From NCBI GenBank assembly GCA_963971405.1, contig OZ020489.1, positions 6,324,001 through 6,388,000 on the forward strand: 64,000 nucleotides of DNA. The letters are read 5' to 3'. A model generated the notes under the pieces. The model searched no databases and was not told the origin of the DNA. It saw only the letters and a list, made by a program, of their open reading frames with translations. Origin of the DNA: Psococerastis gibbosa (lineage: Eukaryota > Arthropoda > Insecta > Psocodea > Psocidae). Made by a program: the position numbers and the translations under genes. Shown here piece by piece: positions 22,231-33,708 of the stretch (positions are counted from its first letter, which is position 1; each line of letters starts with the position of its first letter).

Positions 22231-22560
22231 TTATAATTCTAACTCTCCCAGCCTATCCTCCAATGCCTCGGTCAGGGAATAGTATGCCCTCCGTATGAGA
22301 GCCTTCTTCACCCGAACCTTGAAATTGCTCCTCAGTGCCTTTGTGCCTTCTGAAAGGTAATTAAAAAACTTTATGCCCCAATAATTTCCACAATCTTTGA
22401 CTTCATTTAATGTAGTGAACTGCACCCGAAGATTTCCAGCATTCCTTGTGTTATAGTTATGCACGGCTATATTATAACAACTCACCTTCTTCTTCTTCCC
22501 CCTTAGTGCCGCGGGGGGGGGGGGGGGGTGGGACGCCCCGAACCCATTTCCAGAACTCGC
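22231..22560 (-). pseudogene. LINE C-terminal remnant
   Basis: The minus-strand frame reads HNYNTRNAGNLRVQF, then a KFFNYLSEGTKALRSNF block, then YYSLTEALEDRL, the usual pattern at the end of jockey/CR1-type LINE proteins. The upstream part is G-run-derived and not coding. The same ending (FYSVTEAL) occurs at 62880-63121. Confidence 0.6.
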
Positions 22561-22639
22561 CGGGGTCGCCAATTTCTTATACCCGACCGGGTCGGACGCT
22601 GACGTCTTGAGCAGTTGAGCTCGGTCATTGTGTTTCCTC

Positions 22640-22815
22640 TAGCTCCGGCGAGTTATTCGACTCTTTCCTCGAGGGTTGTCCTCGGTCTGCCGATGGCTCT
22701 TCTACCTTGTGGTCTTGCTTCCGCCAACCTCCGGGTGGTCCTAATCTCATCCATCCTTTGGAAGTCGCCCAGCCATTGCCGCTGCTTTTCCTCCATTCTT
22801 CTCTCTATGAAATTA
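22640..22815 (-). pseudogene. RTE-like LINE C-terminal remnant
   Basis: The minus strand encodes a KQRQWLGDFQRM block followed by an arginine-rich GRRAIGRPR segment, typical of the end of RTE/BovB-type LINE proteins ('RL.W.GHv.RM ... G.R.GRP'). Short and without an RT core. Confidence 0.5.
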
Positions 22816-24185
22816 GAACAACTCACATTAGATGATTTTAGATTATTTTAGAATATATACGTAGGCACGTTTCCAGTTGCCAAAACCCAAAGCCGGGGGT
22901 CTGCTCCGTGGGAAAAGTTCTGAAAAAAATAAGTGAGGTTTTACGCATTTTGATTATTCGATGCTCTGATTCAGATGCCGATGGCATTTCTGATGGAACA
23001 AATGCATAAATAATGAAAGATGATTAGGCCGGCACATAAATGACTCGGGTTAAATTTGTCTTCTTCCCATCTATACTGTATTTTCAATGGCTTATTTCAT
23101 GCTACTAAAATGACATTATGCTGCAACATAGCCAGCCTTGTCAGTCAGGTGGTTACCGGCGTTTTGCACAGTCACATTGTCTTTGTTAGGTACCGTACCT
23201 AACTTGCAGTGGGTACCATAAACAAGGCACCTACCGACCTCCTTTCTATACGCATTTTTTATCTCGTTTCCAGGCGCACCTTACAGTGGCGTAAATAACT
23301 TCTGCCGCGCCCCCCCCCCCCCCTGCAAGACCTTTGGTGCACCCTACCTTGTCTAATTATTTCATCTTTTTTGTGATAGTGATAGTCGTTAGTGGTATTA
23401 TGGCCAACAGCCAACCATATCTTGAATTTTTCCACTTTGGCCAATCGGTGTACGTACCAGCTACACATACATAATATGTCAAGACATTTAGGGTAGTGGT
23501 ACGGACTCTGACTTTCACCCGAAAAGTTGTTGGTTATAGTCTGGCCATGCTTCAGAGGGCATATAAAGCAGGCAGTCCCGCGCCTTCCTAGTTGAGTGTA
23601 AGAGAGGGCTTATAGCCCTAACTCCGCTAGGTTGGCTTGCTAATGCAACAAAAAGCCCTTAGTTATTTATTTATTACTATATCTTACTCTGGAGGACCCA
23701 AGCATCTCCCCACCGGAACTCTTAGAACCGTCCCAATTTAGCCTAGAGACAATCATTAGGTAATTGTCACGACGTTTTCTATTTTGTTTCATTCGATTCG
23801 CTTGTTTCGATCGAAACAGGTGACCTGTACAATAAGGTATAATAAGGTACAGGCCAGTTTGATCGGCACAGTCCATAGTCGTGATTGGTTCTCTAATTGC
23901 AAAGACTATTGGATGTAACGGCTGTATCGCCGGACAGTTACAAGATGTCGGTGCATCCTCCATTAGTTCGTACCTAGAGGTATTCAGGTCTATTATCAAT
24001 CCATTTGTTGTTGAAGGGCAATGTCATCGTCATGGCAACCGGCTGCTCTTTTCACTCTTCTTCTCTTCCCATGGCCGTAGACGGTAGACAGGTATACAGG
24101 GGCTATTGGTTTGCCGCCCTCCAAAATATTGTTGTTGTTGTTTCCTACGCCTGCTTTCAGAACTTCTGCTTTAAACAACCCTGTC
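22816..24185. other. Non-coding stretch with a SINE
   Basis: Holds the family D SINE at 23488-23672 and a CAGTGGCGTAAA MITE-like terminus at about 23285 followed by a C13 run. No gene seen. Confidence 0.5.
23488..23672 (+). repeat. tRNA-Glu-like SINE, family D
   Basis: Starts GGTAGTGGTACGGACTCTG (A-box-like) with CTTTCAC, the loop seen in tRNA-Glu(TTC), then CCATGCTT, AAAGCAGGC and GGTTGGCTTGCTAATG blocks, and ends in ATTT repeats. The B box has decayed here. Other copies: 52586-52770 (plus), 33385-33590 (minus), 20300-20400 (partial). Confidence 0.7.
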
Positions 24186-24490
24186 AGCCTGGCGGGGGGA
24201 GTGAGTCTGCTTGTTAACTTGAGGCACCCTAAGGGCAGACTCTTTCACCTCGGGGAGAAGGGGAGTTGACTGACAGGGTGGACCTCCTGATTATAGTGGA
24301 TTCCGAACCACTTGGGGAACATGGTAAAGTGTCACGATTAAATCGGAGGTGACCAGGGCTCGACACGCTCGTAAACTGACAACTGACTGGTATAGTCTCA
24401 GCGCTTTATCATGTCCCATCATGTTCCCCTGCCAACCCTGTGCACACTACCAAGTTTGCTGCAGTTTGAAACATGCTCTGCTCTAATGGG
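24186..24490 (+). repeat. Dispersed repeat family A, long copy
   Basis: Matches the complement of 44565-44877 over about 305 bp: GGGGGGAGTGAGTCTG, TTAACTTGAGGCACCC, GGACCTCCTGATTATAGTGG, CCACTTGGGGAACATGG, CACACTACCAAGTTTG. No coding content. Confidence 0.7.
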
Positions 24491-27189
24491 CCGTTGTCCC
24501 TCCAAAATGTGTGTTGTCCTCCTCGTCCAAGGATTTTCGTCAAAGGGACCAACTGCAAACAGCTAAGTACCCGCGACGAAACTTGAAATTGGACCTCCTC
24601 ATCCTGAGCTGAAGTTGTATATTATACCTACCTTACAAACCATAGGCGTGCTAGAAAAGTATATTACTTGTATATTTAAAAAAATTACATGGGGCCTATA
24701 TTACATTATTATAATTGCTTTTTTAAAAGAATTCTGAGCTTTTAAATTCCAGTTCCATTTCTTTTTTGCAATTTGCAATTTATTGCTGGTGCCAGCCTAA
24801 AGACCCTCTCCCGAAAACTGGCCTAGGCTCAACGTTTATTTAAGTCATTAATAGGACTTTAGCCTTCGTTCCTAATCGAGCCTGCAATTATAATTTTAAG
24901 AATATGGAAAGTCTGAGAATATTTTGTCCATATTACAGTTGTCGTTACTGTAGCCTACATCATTTTACAATAGGGACCTGAATACTGGTTAGCGTTATAG
25001 CTACTTAATAATTATCCGGGTATTATTAAAATCTCATTTGGCGTAAAGAAAGTCTGGTGAAACACTAAACCGCGACACAATACTGGTATAGTAGGTATAC
25101 TCACTGTGCATAGGATTGGATAGATTTGGGAAATGCAGCATACTGTATATTACTTTGGAGTCCCACCGCAGTAATTAGGGTCGTTCCCACAACGAACTTC
25201 CAGAAAATTCTCTTCGAGTAAACCCTCAAAAGTTAAAAATCCCTTTCGGCTATGGCCGATCAGGTATAGGGAGATTCCGCAGACCCTGTTTTTCCCCTAT
25301 ACTACCCAGAGGCGTAAAGTTTTAGAATGATGGCGGGGGCAAAACTAAGTAGACCTTATGACGTCATCAGGCAGGATTGAAGATAAAATTGATAATATAA
25401 TAGAAAAATTGTAGAGTTTTACGCATTTTTTAATAGTTGTAAAGTATAGCTGTAGATTTTACAAAGCTAAAAAAAGAATGCTTATATTCATATTGCTGCA
25501 AAGGGGACTATGAAGTAAGAACCACGTCTTACAATGCTCGAAGCTGGGGGGGGGGGGGTGAAGCCAAAAGGAGCTGGGGGGGGGCAAGTTGGACCGTGCC
25601 CCCCCCCCCGCCCAACTTTACGCCCCTGACGCTATGTGTAATAGAAAATAAAAAAAACTTCATTATTTTCCCGATCACAACATCAACACACAAAACACTC
25701 TTGTGTTCCAAACTATGACGACTATGAACTTTTACTTATTAAATTATTTTTACTTTGACTGGACGTCATCTTGAAATCGTTAATTTGTCGTAAAAAGTGT
25801 AGATTACCATTATCGTAGATAATAATACGATCTTTCAGTCAGATTTTAATTCATTCCTCTGCGACCAATATTGACTGAGATATGAATTATATAAGTTTTC
25901 AATCGGCCGCCATCTTTTAACTAATACTTACTTAACTTATAACTAAATAGCGGATCTAGCTGGTTAACGAACTCGATCAAGGCATTTGTATGATCAATTT
26001 TTGTGCCAAGTTTCATCCAAATCGGATAATATTTACGGAAGTTAGAGTGTTTCCTAAAATCGATATACATATATATAGGCCTATAACATTTTGAACGGAG
26101 GGTGGTTTTAGGCTCAGGGGGTCATGAAATGAAAAGTTGTGAAGAAATTTTCCGAAAGTCGAACATTGGTCGCCATCTCAATAGGTAGATGAACCTCCCT
26201 AAAACTTACCAACTGCTCAAGGCCGTACCCTGGAATTCAGTCAATAGTACACTATTCTTATGAAATGTATTAATTAAAATAGTAGCCGACATATCGTAGT
26301 ATATGTATTCCATTTCTAAGGCCCGATCCGACGACTGACCATGTAAGTGATGCGTATCTCATTATTTTTGTTATTATTATTATTGAATTGGCTAAATTAG
26401 TTAGCCTATGTGAGCCGATTCAATAATAACAAAAATATTAACAAGATAAATCACACTTATCGTCACTTAAATGATCAGTATCAGGTGTCAAATCGTGCCT
26501 ACGTGAAACTAACTTCATGTTATACTCTGCCCCCCGGGGAATTTTTTTTTTTAAAAGATAGTCCCGAAATAGTGGGGTTTCATGCATTTTGATAGCTGTG
26601 CGTATAAAAAAAACTTAAAAAACAACAACTAAAAAACTACAAACAGGGGGGAGTCTATCACGGGGAATGGTATTAAAAAAATAGTCGCAACGAGCAAGTG
26701 ATGGGGTTTTATGAATTTCGATAGCAGTACGGTAAGGTTTAACAGGCGAAGATTCGTATAACTGCGAACAGGGGGGGGGGGGGAGGCGAGGGTCTCCCCC
26801 TGGGATTATTGTCGAAAAAAATGGGCAGCAGTAAGTTCCTCCCCCGAGGAAACATTTGGAAAAGATCGGAAGATAGGCCCGAAATTGTGGCTTTTTATGC
26901 ATTTTTTTTAGCTGTAAAATTTAGAGCTTACCGACGAAGATTCATATATTATAATATAATAATGTAACTGCAAGCAAGGGGGCCAGAGGGCCCACCTGGC
27001 GAAATTGTTTGAAAACATCGTGAGGATTTTATTTAGTAAATTTTTGTTAAACCGACGAAGATTCACGTAACTGCAAACACAGCTATAGGGTCCGGGGCTA
27101 CCCAACGGGAGTATTTTTAAATTCGGGAGCAAAATCGGGAATTTTTCGTATTTAGCCAGAAATGTTTTTTTTGCCCGCGCGTGAGCCTC
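24491..27189. other. Non-coding repeat-rich stretch
   Basis: AT-rich; contains the MITE at 25307-25628 and a block at 26500-27160 of three diverged units carrying a GAAGATTCATAT-like motif and TGCAAACAGG. No gene seen. Confidence 0.45.
25307..25628. mobile_element. MITE with CAGAGGCGTAAAG termini
   Basis: Terminal repeats CAGAGGCGTAAAGTTTTA and CAACTTTACGCCCCTG, with three long G or C runs (10, 9 and 10) near the right end. Flanking duplication is not clear. Belongs to the local class of CAGGGGCG-ended elements. Confidence 0.6.
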
Positions 27190-27500
27190 CTCCACTCCGT
27201 CCTGTCGCTCCACTTCTGATTATTCAGCATTTCCTCTCGTACCAGGCTCACCTCACTCTTCTGAGATCTCTATCTGCTGGTTTCTGTGTCTCTTCCCTTT
27301 CTTCATGTTCCCTCTATTTCCTCCTCTAGCCATTCCCTCGCGCACCTGCTGTTATCCATCCACTTTCCGTGTCCAAACCTTTGCTGTTGTCTCCTTCTCT
27401 CTTTTCTCTCCACCAATGATGGTTTCCTCCACCCCAATCTTCACTTCGCATCACATCATTTCAAATTCTATTGCTTCTTGTCTTTTGACAGGCTGTTCTG
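27190..27500 (-). pseudogene. RTE-like LINE C-terminal remnant
   Basis: Complement of the same sequence type as 42045-42330 (shared CTCCTCTAG, TCCTCGCGCACCTGCTGT and CATCACTTCA-like blocks). The minus strand encodes the WFGHVKRM-like ending in decayed form. The open plus-strand frames here are its antisense. Confidence 0.5.
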
Positions 27501-27774
27501 AGAACTCCATCTCAGCTGCTTGTAGACTATTTTACTGTACTGTCTATTGTTCCTTTCTTTATTATTTGTAATGTATTTTTTTATATTACCGTATGTAATT
27601 TGTTCAGTTTCGTCCTGTTGTGTTGTATTTAGCAAACTGTAGCATTGTCTATGGCATTGACACTGTCACCGACAATGTTTCGTCTGATTCTTGTTTCATG
27701 TATGTACGAGTTAATTAACTTAATTTTAGCTATTTTGAATTTTTAGACATGACACCTCATTTGCCTTATAGTTT

Positions 27775-27955
27775 TTTTTGTTTGTTTTTGTTTAAAAGGT
27801 TAATCGCGTACAAACAATTTAATGAATGTATCCGATTAACCTCTTCAATCGCCTTACTAAGTACCCTAATCGGTACTTGTGTCGAGTTACGACACGTCTC
27901 CGACCGCAAGGTGTGTAGAGACTCGCACAAGCATGCTACCACCAAAGTCGCTTTA
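27775..27955 (-). repeat. SINE-like family B, minus orientation
   Basis: T-rich start, then GGTTAATCGCGTACAAAC, AATGAATGTATCCGATTAAC, GACACGTCTCCGACCGC and GTAGAGACTCGCACAAGC. On the minus strand this is a short element with an A-rich 3' tail, as expected for a retroposed SINE. Other copies: 28475, 39798, 52050, 54369. Confidence 0.65.
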
Positions 27956-28474
27956 AGTAAACCCTTAGGGAATGGCTATAGTGAACCCTTTGGCCCTTTT
28001 AGCCCGCATATACCAGAGGATCAAGGTTAAGTGAAATCATCAGACCGTATGAGTCCTATGATACTTTCTGATTATGATTATGACGTAAGGTCACTAGTCA
28101 TCATGTATGATCAAGTACTGTATAATAGTCATTCAATTATACTGCACTCAGGGTAATGTCATGGTAAAACGAATTAGTGTATTTTTTTTTGGAGCCTGAA
28201 CCATGTCATATGATACGGATGTAGGAATTTTTGGCAGTCGCTTTGTAGAGCTAAGTGTGACTTCTTATTGGAACTTGTAGCCCGAGTATGGCGTTACCTA
28301 TTTTATTATTTATTTATTTATTTAAATTGGGGTACCTATGTGCACTTAAGCCTCCTATTGGGCCTATTGTGCCCCCTACAGCAATGTATCTACATCATTT
28401 CCTCGAAAAACCTAACAGACCGTTCGGATTTAAGCACTATGTCTTCTTGCTTCAATCATCGACTTCGATGGCCA

Positions 28475-28650
28475 GGTGGTAACGTGCTTGCACTTGTGCG
28501 AGTCTTTACACGCCATGCGATCGGAGACGTGTCGTAACTCAACACGGGTACTAACCTACAGAGGCGACTGAAGAGGTCCATCGGATGCATTCATTAAAAT
28601 TGTTTGTATGCGATTAATCTTTTTAAAAAATAAAATAAAATAAAAAAAAT
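28475..28650 (+). repeat. SINE-like family B, plus orientation
   Basis: Starts near GTGCTTGCACTTGTGCGAG and ends TGTATGCGATTAATC followed by an (AAAATA)-type tail. It is inserted next to the LINE RT remnant. Confidence 0.7.
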
Positions 28651-28890
28651 AATTTAGTTTAGTATCCAGGGTTACTCCTAAATACTTTACTTGCCGTTCC
28701 CATGCCATGGGTTTGCCCTCAATGAGGACTTGCTTCAATTATATAGCTTCCTTTGAGGCCTACTGTTTTGCACTATTCAGTAATAATCAACCACGTGCTG
28801 CAGGAGCTCGCACAGTGTACTGTCATTTTTCTGACTGACCATGGCCACAACGTCATCAGCATAACCAATGCATTCTGTCAGTAAGAATTT
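28650..28890 (-). pseudogene. LINE reverse transcriptase core remnant
   Basis: The minus strand reads ECIGYADDVVAMVSQ, containing the YADD catalytic box, followed after decay by KPMAWERQVKYLGVTLD, the thumb-region motif of jockey-type LINEs. Broken by stops; truncated on both sides. Confidence 0.7.
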
Positions 28891-29682
28891 GTAGAAGCTT
28901 TAGAAGGCGTTACGCTACAGCACATCACTGACTTCATTCGCCGCAAAGTTTGGCAGAAACCAAATATCAACACTGGCCCCGTGGGCCTAGGTAAATCCTA
29001 GTCTGCGGTTTTGGTATTCAGTACTCATCAGGTATTCAGTTAATGGACTGTGAAACACCTGTCGGTCCGCAGGCTCACCTGCTGCCTGTGTCTTGAAGAT
29101 CGTTGACCATTAACCAAACACTTTTTTCCTGCTGAGAAAAAATGATTGGATCCTAAATCTGTCCCTGCAAAAATAGGTATTATGATACGCAGCAGTATAT
29201 TAGACAACCTTTTTGTTTGTTTCGGGGTACGTTTCGTTTATCATTAGTAGAGGAAGAATCATGATGGATGATGAATGATGATGGATTTTATCCGAAACCG
29301 GTCACTATTAAAGTATTTTACTGTGGATCATTGCGTTCTTCTTCCTCTGCTCATGATGTTCTCCAAGTTCCATGAAGTCACCAAGGAAACTCTCACAAGG
29401 ATCGTTTCGTATGCATTTTATGCGCTATTATGCCCCCTACAGAGTATTACAAATACATGTGTTCCTCAAGACCTATCACCTTACTGCATGAATTCGATCT
29501 TTTTTTGGGGATGCATTTACTACCCGGCTACGATAGGATGACATTTGGAACACTTGTAAAAATCGAATAAAGTTAAGAAGGCAAAGAGCCGCATTTTGAT
29601 CAGTGGTCGACTGATCTAAACCATTGATAGGTTGTATTCTTAAAACAGGAGTGTTCTTATAACCGGTTTCTTCTGTATTATA

Positions 29683-30184
29683 GGGGTCTTCACAGTGTTC
29701 GTGTTATCGAGTTACCGAGTTAGATGTGCTATTCAAGTTAACACACAATCGTGAGTGGACCTCGGGAGTGAGTTATCATGCTATATCGACAGAGTAAACA
29801 ACGTGGTAGTAGTCAGACGTTCGTGGCACGGGTTTAAAGAAAGTGGCAGAACTCTATTCTAGTGCCACATTTGTTTCTATTTTTTGTTCATTTTGGTTAT
29901 TATAATTTTAAGTATTTACGGTAATTGCTTGTGATAATAGATTATACAAATAAATTTAAATACTACAACATTTTAAACGCGTGTTTCAAATCAATCGACA
30001 AAAACAAAGATGGCGGCAGTCAAGCATGAGCTATAGCAAGGTAAATAACACGTTAACCAACTTGGAAGTGGGTTTAGGATACCACGCTGGTTAGCTGGTT
30101 ATCGGGTTATCGATGTGTTAACTTAGCTTGATATAACACACTTAACTAGGTATAACTCGATAACACGAACACTGTGAAGACCCC
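29683..30184. mobile_element. Non-autonomous element with about 70-bp inverted termini
   Basis: 502 bp. The left end GGGGTCTTCACAGTGTTCG is the exact complement of the right end (TGTGAAGACCCC). The arms continue through GTTATCGAGTTA and GTTAACACA. Flanks read TATTATA and TTATGA, so the duplication is short or blurred. No ORF; the interior has AAAGATGGCGGC. Confidence 0.7.
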
Positions 30185-31965
30185 TTATGAACTGGATTGA
30201 CTTGACATTGGTGTGGTATGTTATTAGAGGGCGTTGACATGGGTATTTGACTGTGTGTGTGTGTATGTTCCCATACGGTATACTGTACCTGCATCCATTC
30301 TTTACAGCAAGTGACCCTGACCCATTACATATGCATGTACTGGAAAAACATTACCTGCTAGACAGCACCGGTACTAACTTGCTCTTCGCCGCATGGCCTT
30401 AAGAGCACAACGGAGTACCCCCATTATTATGCGTTTTCTTACAGTTGATTTTATTGCTTTCCAATTTATACGTAGTATAAGGAAAGCTTTGTGATGGTCG
30501 AAATTTTCGATTCCGAGATTTCAACGGATTTACATGTTTTGAGGTCCCAGGAACACAAAAAAGTGTTTTTTACGAAATGTCTGTCTGTCGTCTGTCTGTT
30601 CGTCAATTTCCGGGCAAACTACTCGGTTGATTTTGATGAAATTTGGCATGTAGGTTCACAAAAATCATACCTCGAGTTAATTTTTTTTATTTTGGGCTAA
30701 CTCAATTTGGGGGGTTTTATTCTCGAAAAACACCAAAAAAACGTCTAAAAAAATTATTTCTCAAAAACGGCTCCAACGATTTCTTTTAAATTCACATATA
30801 TTGTAGTTGTTACTAATTTTAACAAAATGCGGGGGGTCGCTTGCCCCTTGATAGTTTGCTTCTGGGGGTAAAAAAATAAAAATAACTAAATTTTAATGAA
30901 AAATTACTAAAAAATAATTTTTCTGCGAAACCTTTCCATTGATGATTTCTACCTTCAGGCTTGTTTTAGATGTTAAATTTAGTAACGAAACCGGACAGGT
31001 TGCTTTCCCAAAAAACTATTTGGTTTTGTGCAAAAAAAATGTTTTTGAAAAAATGAAAATTCACGGTCAAATGCATGCGTACGTGGCATTATTGTTGTGT
31101 GGTAATGTCTGACCTATCTAGAATTTACCTCACCTCCAGAGACGTCAGGTGGACAACCCCCCCCCCCCCCCCCCCCCAGATGTCCGAAATTTAACAAAGG
31201 AAAATTATTTACCATGAAATTACTCATTTTCTCTATCTAATATAATTGATAAATTGGAAAGCATGTTCGAGTAAACTCGGACCGGTTCTTTAACAAAGGG
31301 TTGGTTGGACTTACTTTGCCAGTTGTGTTAATAGTCATTTGTTAAATTGTATAACACCATTGCCGTTAACCTTTACATTTAATTACTCCCGCACCATTTT
31401 ACCACAGTTTTGGAACTCCTTCGCCTTGATATCTTTAATTTTTTTTTTAGAAATTAAATTAATCTGACAAAAAGCGGATTGCAGTAACTTTTGGATTCCG
31501 CTCACCATAACTTTAAATACACTGGTAGTCTATTTTTAATTAAATTTTAACTCTTATATACATTATTTTAGACCTGCGGTTTAATATTCTAAATAAACTT
31601 GTAGTCGTCTTTTATTTACTCTTGCAAATTACAATAGCCATTCGCATAGCTTGTTCATATACCCCCTGGCACACACACCTTGCGTATGAGGGATGAACCG
31701 AAATTAGAGGATTTAGGCTATAACCAAAGTTAGTTTCATGTCTGTGTTGTATACCATATAATACTAAAGGCTACAATATATTAGGGATAAGCCTAAAGTA
31801 AAGTAAATCTTTATTACATGAAAAAGTAGGCCTATAGGCTACAATTTTAGTATTAGTGGTTCCATAGGGGCACCGTTCGGATTTTCCCATTTTCAAACTA
31901 AAACTAGTTACTAGTATATAAACTAGTAGTAGTATGGTTGGACACAGTCCCAGGCCACGGTGTGG
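30185..31965. other. Non-coding repeat stretch
   Basis: Contains the repeat shared with 19860-20110 (30835-31105), a GTCTGTCTGTCGTCTG stretch with TTGATTTTGATGAAA at about 30580-30645, and a C19 run at about 31159. No gene seen. Confidence 0.45.
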
Positions 31966-32160
31966 GCCCATAGGACAGTGGACCTCCTGATTATAGTGGA
32001 TTCCGAACCACTTGGGAAACACAGAGAAGTCACACGATTAGTTCGGAGGTGACCAGGACAAGTCCTATCATGTTTCCCTACCGGCACTGTGCACACGACC
32101 AAGTTATCTGCATCTTTGAACCTGCTCTGGTCCGCTGGATTCAACTTGGTAAGGCGGCCG
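31966..32160 (+). repeat. Dispersed repeat family A, copy 3
   Basis: Near-identical to 701-895, with the same start CCCATAGGACAGTGG and end GGATTCAACTTGGTA. Confidence 0.75.
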
Positions 32161-32490
32161 GCAGTATATAAACTAACTTTTGTTCCTAATAAATTGCTTG
32201 CATATTATTACTAATAATGAACTAATTTAAAAAATAATATAAAAAAGACTAACTTATTATAGTAAATACAGTACGGTAAGAAAATTAATTGTAACTTAGC
32301 TTATAAATTGTTTTTTTTAGAAATGAAATATGGAACGTAGAAAAATCAATGAAGACGATACGTCGTAGTACAATATACCTACAATAAAATATGTAGTGTT
32401 TTTATGTAAGGCATTCACATGGTTCTTTATTATTGTATAAGTATATTATACGATATTACACTTGTACATATGAAGCATATGAAGACTAGG

Positions 32491-32661
32491 CAGGGACGGA
32501 TCCAGCCCATTTTGGGGGGGGGGGTAGCTGAGGGTCAAAATAGGGAAAACTTATGTATGATCGACTAAATTAGAGCGTAATAACTTAATTTACAATAGAT
32601 TTACCAAATTTTGGGGGGGGGGGCAGCTACCCCCCTACCCCCCCCCCTGTATCCGTCCTTG
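32491..32661. mobile_element. hAT-like MITE with exact 8-bp target duplication
   Basis: 171 bp, ends CAGGGACGGATCCAG / GTATCCGTCCTTG, flanked by AGACTAGG on both sides (32483-32490 and 32662-32669). G11, G10 and C9 runs lie beside the termini. The 8-bp duplication and the CAGGG tip indicate the hAT superfamily. No ORF. Confidence 0.85.
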
Positions 32662-32950
32662 AGACTAGGTGGTTGGTACTATTAGATCATAGCTGAATTT
32701 TATGGATAAAACAAGTATTCACAGGCATGGTGCGTCGTGCCGAAAGAAAGAGAGAATTATATGATGACGATGTTGATGCGTGCATTGAGTTTTGGTGGTA
32801 AAAGTAGCATTGTCTCTCACGATTCTCATTTTCACAATTCTCATGAGTGTACGTACTGTACATTTTTATTTTATACCTATTACGTACTGTATCACATGAG
32901 CCAGCTACGGGCAGGGAGGGGCAATTCTACCGCAATTGGCTACTTGACGG

Positions 32951-33379
32951 TTGTAACAATAATACCCCAGATTTGATAATGGAAGAAGGTGTTATACCCC
33001 ACCGTTTCACATATATTTAAAGGGTCCGATAGAAGAAGGCAATTGTAAGCACTAAAGAAATATTAGCCTATCTGAAGGAGTGGTTAATTCGAGTTGTAAC
33101 AATAATACCCCAGATTTGATAATGGAAGAAGGTGTTATACCCCACCGATTCACATATATTTAAAGGGTTCGCTAGAAGAAGGCAGTTGTAATCACTAAAG
33201 AAATATTAGCCTATCTGAAGGAGTGGATAATTCGAGTTGTAAAAATAATACCCCAGATTTGATAATGGAAGAAGGTGTTATACCCCACCGATTCACATAT
33301 ATTTAAAGGGTTCGATAGAAGAAGGCAGTTGTAAGCACTAAAGAAATATTAACCTATCTGAAGGAGTGGAGAATTCGCC
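32951..33379 (+). repeat. Three tandem 143-bp units
   Basis: Units start at 32951, 33094 and 33237 with TTGTAACAATAATACCCC (TTGTAAAAATAATACC in the third) and run to GGAGTGG-A/T-AATTCG. The spacing is exactly 143 bp each time and divergence is a few substitutions. The array ends about 330 bp before the ABCG8-like start codon. Confidence 0.9.
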
Positions 33380-33384
33380 TCATT

Positions 33385-33590
33385 CCTTGATAAATACATA
33401 AAAAATGACTTTTCTGTTGCTAAGCCAATCTATCCAAGTTAGGTCTATAAAGCCCTCTCTTACTCTCAAAGCCCGAGACCGCCTGCTTTACATGCCTCCG
33501 AAGTATGGCCAGAAAATATAGCAAGTATGGCACTCGAACCAACAACCTTTCGGGTGAATGTCAGAGTCCGTACCACTACTTTACATGTTC
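33385..33590 (-). repeat. tRNA-Glu-like SINE, family D, minus orientation
   Basis: The complement carries GTAGTGGTACGGACTCTG, CATTCACCCGA, the B-box-like GGTTCGAGTGCC and the body blocks of the family. It lies between the tandem array and the first ABCG8-like exon. Confidence 0.7.
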
Positions 33591-33708
33591 TGGCTTGATA
33601 AAAGCTGGGGTTTAAAAAGCGACTTAGCGCCTTCTTCCACTGGACCCTTCAATTATATTGTTGCTATATTCTTACCTTATGGACACTTTTTCTTTTATTA
33701 CAGACAGT

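Larger units (their letters stand above)
27501..29682. other. Non-coding stretch with SINEs and a LINE remnant
   Basis: Contains SINE family B copies (27775-27955, 28475-28650), the LINE RT remnant at 28650-28890, a TTTA microsatellite near 28300-28325, and at 29508-29570 half of the CTACCCG-type MITE seen complete at 41419-41544. No gene seen. Confidence 0.5.

Noticed and set aside
27286-27571. Serine/leucine-rich plus-strand frames, also at 42039-42408
   Set aside because: They are antisense to RTE-like LINE C-terminal remnants on the minus strand.
32951-33379. CRISPR-like array
   Set aside because: The units are contiguous 143-bp tandem copies with no spacers, in a eukaryotic context.
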